From the NCBI RefSeq assembly GCF_031082405.1, contig NZ_JAVHJU010000075.1, positions 38,358 to 102,357 on the forward strand: a DNA stretch of 64,000 nucleotides, written 5' to 3'. Source of the DNA: Amycolatopsis sp. A133 (lineage in GTDB: Bacteria; Actinomycetota; Actinomycetes; Mycobacteriales; Pseudonocardiaceae). The position numbers and the translations under genes were made by a program. This document shows positions 62,182 through 64,000 of this stretch, one piece after another. A model generated the notes under the pieces. That model made no database searches. It was not told where the DNA came from and saw only the letters and a list, made by a program, of their open reading frames with translations. Within the stretch, counting starts at the first letter, position 1. Every line of letters begins with the position of its first letter.

Positions 62182-62718
62182 GTGCCCGACTCCGACACCG
62201 GAGCGCCGCCCAGAGTGGTGCTCGTCACCGCGGCCGCGCTCGCCGTGGCCTTGGCGGTAGCCGTCGCCGTGTTCGCCCTCACCCGGCCGTCCCCTTCGGA
62301 TTCCGCGGGGCCGCTGCCTCTGGTCCCCGTGCCGGCGCCCGCGGCGGGTTCGCCGGGCTGCACAACGCTGCTGGGCGCGGTTCCGACGGAGCTGACGTCG
62401 AACGGGACGGCGCTGAAGGTGCGCGCGTTGGCGTCCCCGGCGCCGCCCGCGACGGTGGCTTGGGGTTCCGGTGATCCGGTGGTGCTGCGGTGCGGCCTCG
62501 ACCGTCCGCCGGAGCTGACGCCGACGGCGCAGCTGCGGCTGGTGAACAAGGTGCAATGGCTGCAGGTGCCGGGCGAGGGCGCGTCGACGTGGTACGTGGT
62601 GGACCGCGAGGTCTACGCGGCGCTGACGGTGCCGGACAGCGCCGGGACCGGGCCGCTGCAGGCCGTTTCGGACACGGTGGCCGCGAAGCTGGCTCCGCGG
62701 CCGCTGCGTTTCGGTTAG
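62182..62718 (+). CDS. DUF3515 membrane protein
   Basis: A 178-aa protein. The short N-terminus, one TM (VVLVTAAALAVALAVAVAVFAL) and exported domain have conserved LGAVPTEL, GSGDPVVLRCGL and VQWLQVPG. This matches the DUF3515 family (Rv2980 in mycobacteria), always near ddl and thiL. GTG after AGGGA. Its stop overlaps the ddl stop region tail-to-tail by 4 nt. Function unknown. Confidence 0.9.
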   Translation: MPDSDTGAPPRVVLVTAAALAVALAVAVAVFALTRPSPSDSAGPLPLVPVPAPAAGSPGCTTLLGAVPTELTSNGTALKVRALASPAPPATVAWGSGDPVVLRCGLDRPPELTPTAQLRLVNKVQWLQVPGEGASTWYVVDREVYAALTVPDSAGTGPLQAVSDTVAAKLAPRPLRFG

Positions 62719-63809
62719 CGGAGGCCGGTTCCGCGGGCGATCGCCGTCTCGACGAGGGTGGTCAGCAGCGTCGCGTAGTCCATGCCGGTGACCTCCCACA
62801 TCTTCGGGTAGGCGGACTTCGTCGTGAAGCCGGGCATGGTGTTGACCTCGTTGATGACCAGCTCGTTGTTCCCGGTGACGAAGAAGTCGACGCGGGCCAG
62901 GCCCTGGCAGTCCAGCGCCCGGAACGCTTCCACGGCCATCGCGCGGAGCTTTTCGGTGAGGGCGTCGTCGAGCTTGGCCGGGATGTCGAGCTCGGCGTCG
63001 TCGCCCAGGTACTTGGTTTCGAAGTCGTACCAGGCGTTTTCGTCTTCGGACAGTACCCGGATCTCGGCCGGGAGCGAGGCTTCGACGCGACCGTCCGGGA
63101 ACTCGAGGACCCCGCACTCGACTTCCCGCCCGGCAACGGCGGCCTCGACGAGGACCTTGGGATCGGTGGCCCGGGCGAGTTCGATGGCGGCGTCCAGCTC
63201 GTCCCAGTCCGCGACACGCGTGATGCCGACGGAGGAGCCGGCCCGGGAAGGCTTGACGAACACCGGCAGCCCGAGCTTGGCCTTGTCGCCGTCGTCCAAA
63301 GTGGACTGATCACGGCGGAGGGCGGCGTAGGTCCCGACCGGAAGCCCCTCGGCGGCGAGGAGTTTCTTGGCGGTTTCCTTGTCCATGGCGGCGGCGCTGG
63401 CCAGCACCCCCGGCCCGACGTAGGGGATGCCGGCGAGTTCGAGCAGGCCCTGGATGGTGCCGTCCTCGCCGAAGGCGCCGTGCAGGACGGGGAAGACGAC
63501 ATCAACGCGGGACAGCATTTCGCTTTCCCGCCCGGGTTCCACGGCGACGAGGCCCTGGGAGGAGGGATCCCCGGCGAGGACGAGCCCCTTGCCGTCCTCG
63601 ACGGAGGGAAGTTCGCGGCCGCGGATGGCGAGCTGGGCGGAGTCACCGGAGCCGAGCACCCAGCGCCCTTCGCGGGTGATCCCGACGGGAACGGCCTCGA
63701 ACCGTTCGGGATCGAGGTGCCCCAGGACGCTCCCGGCGGACAGGCACGAGATGGTGTGCTCGCTGCTGCGCCCACCGAACACGACGGCCACCCGGATCTT
63801 CTCGCTCAT
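62715..63809 (-). CDS. ddl: D-alanine--D-alanine ligase
   Basis: A 364-aa ATP-grasp enzyme making the peptidoglycan dipeptide. The start VAVVFGGRSSEHTIS, HGAFGEDGTIQG, FVKPSRAGSSVG and the C-terminal metal motif VINEVNTMPGFT are family signatures. The Tyr/Phe specificity position was not checked for vancomycin-type D-Ala-D-Lac activity. ATG at 63809; the longer frame reads the tandem array upstream. Confidence 0.96.
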   Translation of the reverse strand: MSEKIRVAVVFGGRSSEHTISCLSAGSVLGHLDPERFEAVPVGITREGRWVLGSGDSAQLAIRGRELPSVEDGKGLVLAGDPSSQGLVAVEPGRESEMLSRVDVVFPVLHGAFGEDGTIQGLLELAGIPYVGPGVLASAAAMDKETAKKLLAAEGLPVGTYAALRRDQSTLDDGDKAKLGLPVFVKPSRAGSSVGITRVADWDELDAAIELARATDPKVLVEAAVAGREVECGVLEFPDGRVEASLPAEIRVLSEDENAWYDFETKYLGDDAELDIPAKLDDALTEKLRAMAVEAFRALDCQGLARVDFFVTGNNELVINEVNTMPGFTTKSAYPKMWEVTGMDYATLLTTLVETAIARGTGLR

Positions 63810-63926
63810 GGTGAGCCACCGTACCCGGTGACCTCGCCGAACAGCCGAGCCCGGTGGGGCGGCGGACGCCGAACGCAACCGGTGATGGGGCCGGCACGTC
63901 TGGTGAGTCGAGGGGGTTGGTGGGCC

Positions 63927-64000
63927 CGGCCCACACTGCCCGGCCCACACTGCCCGGCCCACACTGCCCGGCCCACACTGCCCGGCCCACACTGCCCGGC
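63927..64000. repeat. 14-bp tandem array at the right edge (open-ended)
   Basis: CGGCCCACACTGCC repeated about 5.3 times, with no mismatches, and cut by the window end. It lies 118 bp upstream of the ddl start. 14-bp units do not keep a reading frame, so it is not coding. Confidence 0.92.

Overview
The window is high-GC actinobacterial DNA, most likely from an Amycolatopsis-like member of the Pseudonocardiales. This rests on codon use, many GTG starts, many 4-nt stop/start overlaps, an mce locus, C+ (zinc-ribbon) forms of ribosomal proteins L28 and L32, an EspR-like regulator, SepIVA, and dispersed intergenic hairpin repeats of a kind I associate with Amycolatopsis. No tRNA, rRNA, insertion sequence, prophage or CRISPR array was recognised.

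The backbone is a conserved actinobacterial growth and division locus that follows the gene order I remember from Mycobacterium tuberculosis (fpg-rnc-Rv2926c-sepIVA, and coaD-rsmD-pca ... recG-Rv2974c-ung-thiL-DUF3515-ddl). Here it appears as mutM, rnc, rpmF, DUF177, sepIVA, coaD and rsmD (10.3-18.6 kb), then pyc, recG, a DAK-domain protein, rpmB, ung, thiL, DUF3515 and ddl (44.2-63.8 kb). Accessory blocks are inserted into this frame.

Region by region: 0-4.2 kb is a catabolic operon for gamma-glutamylated amines (glutamine-synthetase-like ligase, class-I amidotransferase-type hydrolase, aldehyde dehydrogenase, SDR), with two matching operator-like palindromes upstream. 4.4-7.6 kb holds a stress-type membrane protein, a PadR/membrane-protein pair and an SMP-30 lactonase. 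7.6-10.2 kb holds a 30-bp repeat cluster and an operon of EspR-like regulator, HExxH protease and seven-TM MAB_1171c-type protein. 11.2-12.6 kb is a secreted PL6-type lyase wedged between rnc and mutM. 15.5-17.4 kb is a SigE-family sigma factor with a membrane partner, plus a secreted tandem ribonuclease whose second domain has lost its catalytic His. 18.8-25 kb carries helD and a large HTH-STAND-WD40 protein. 25-26 kb is a luciferase-like oxidoreductase. 26.4-35.9 kb is a complete mce lipid-import operon (yrbE x2, mceA-F, two Mce-associated genes), followed by secreted proteins of unknown function (35.9-40.1 kb), a degraded prenyl-synthase fragment and a PucR-type regulator. 42.2-44.2 kb holds a membrane-protein/GntR pair with its operator and a ureohydrolase framed by two copies of a hairpin repeat. 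47.7-51 kb is a caspase-like membrane protein with an adjacent subtilase, then an erythromycin-esterase-family protein divergent from a TetR regulator. The right side mixes backbone genes with a carbonic anhydrase-like protein, an alpha-galactosidase and an acetyltransferase, and ends in a 14-bp tandem array cut by the window edge.

The leads I find most interesting are the caspase-subtilase operon with a genomic repeat read in frame inside the caspase, the EspR/HExxH/MAB_1171c trio, the ribonuclease with a degenerate twin domain, a possible TTGTCA regulon linking the PucR gene to the mce locus, and mutually exclusive hairpins in the rpmB leader.
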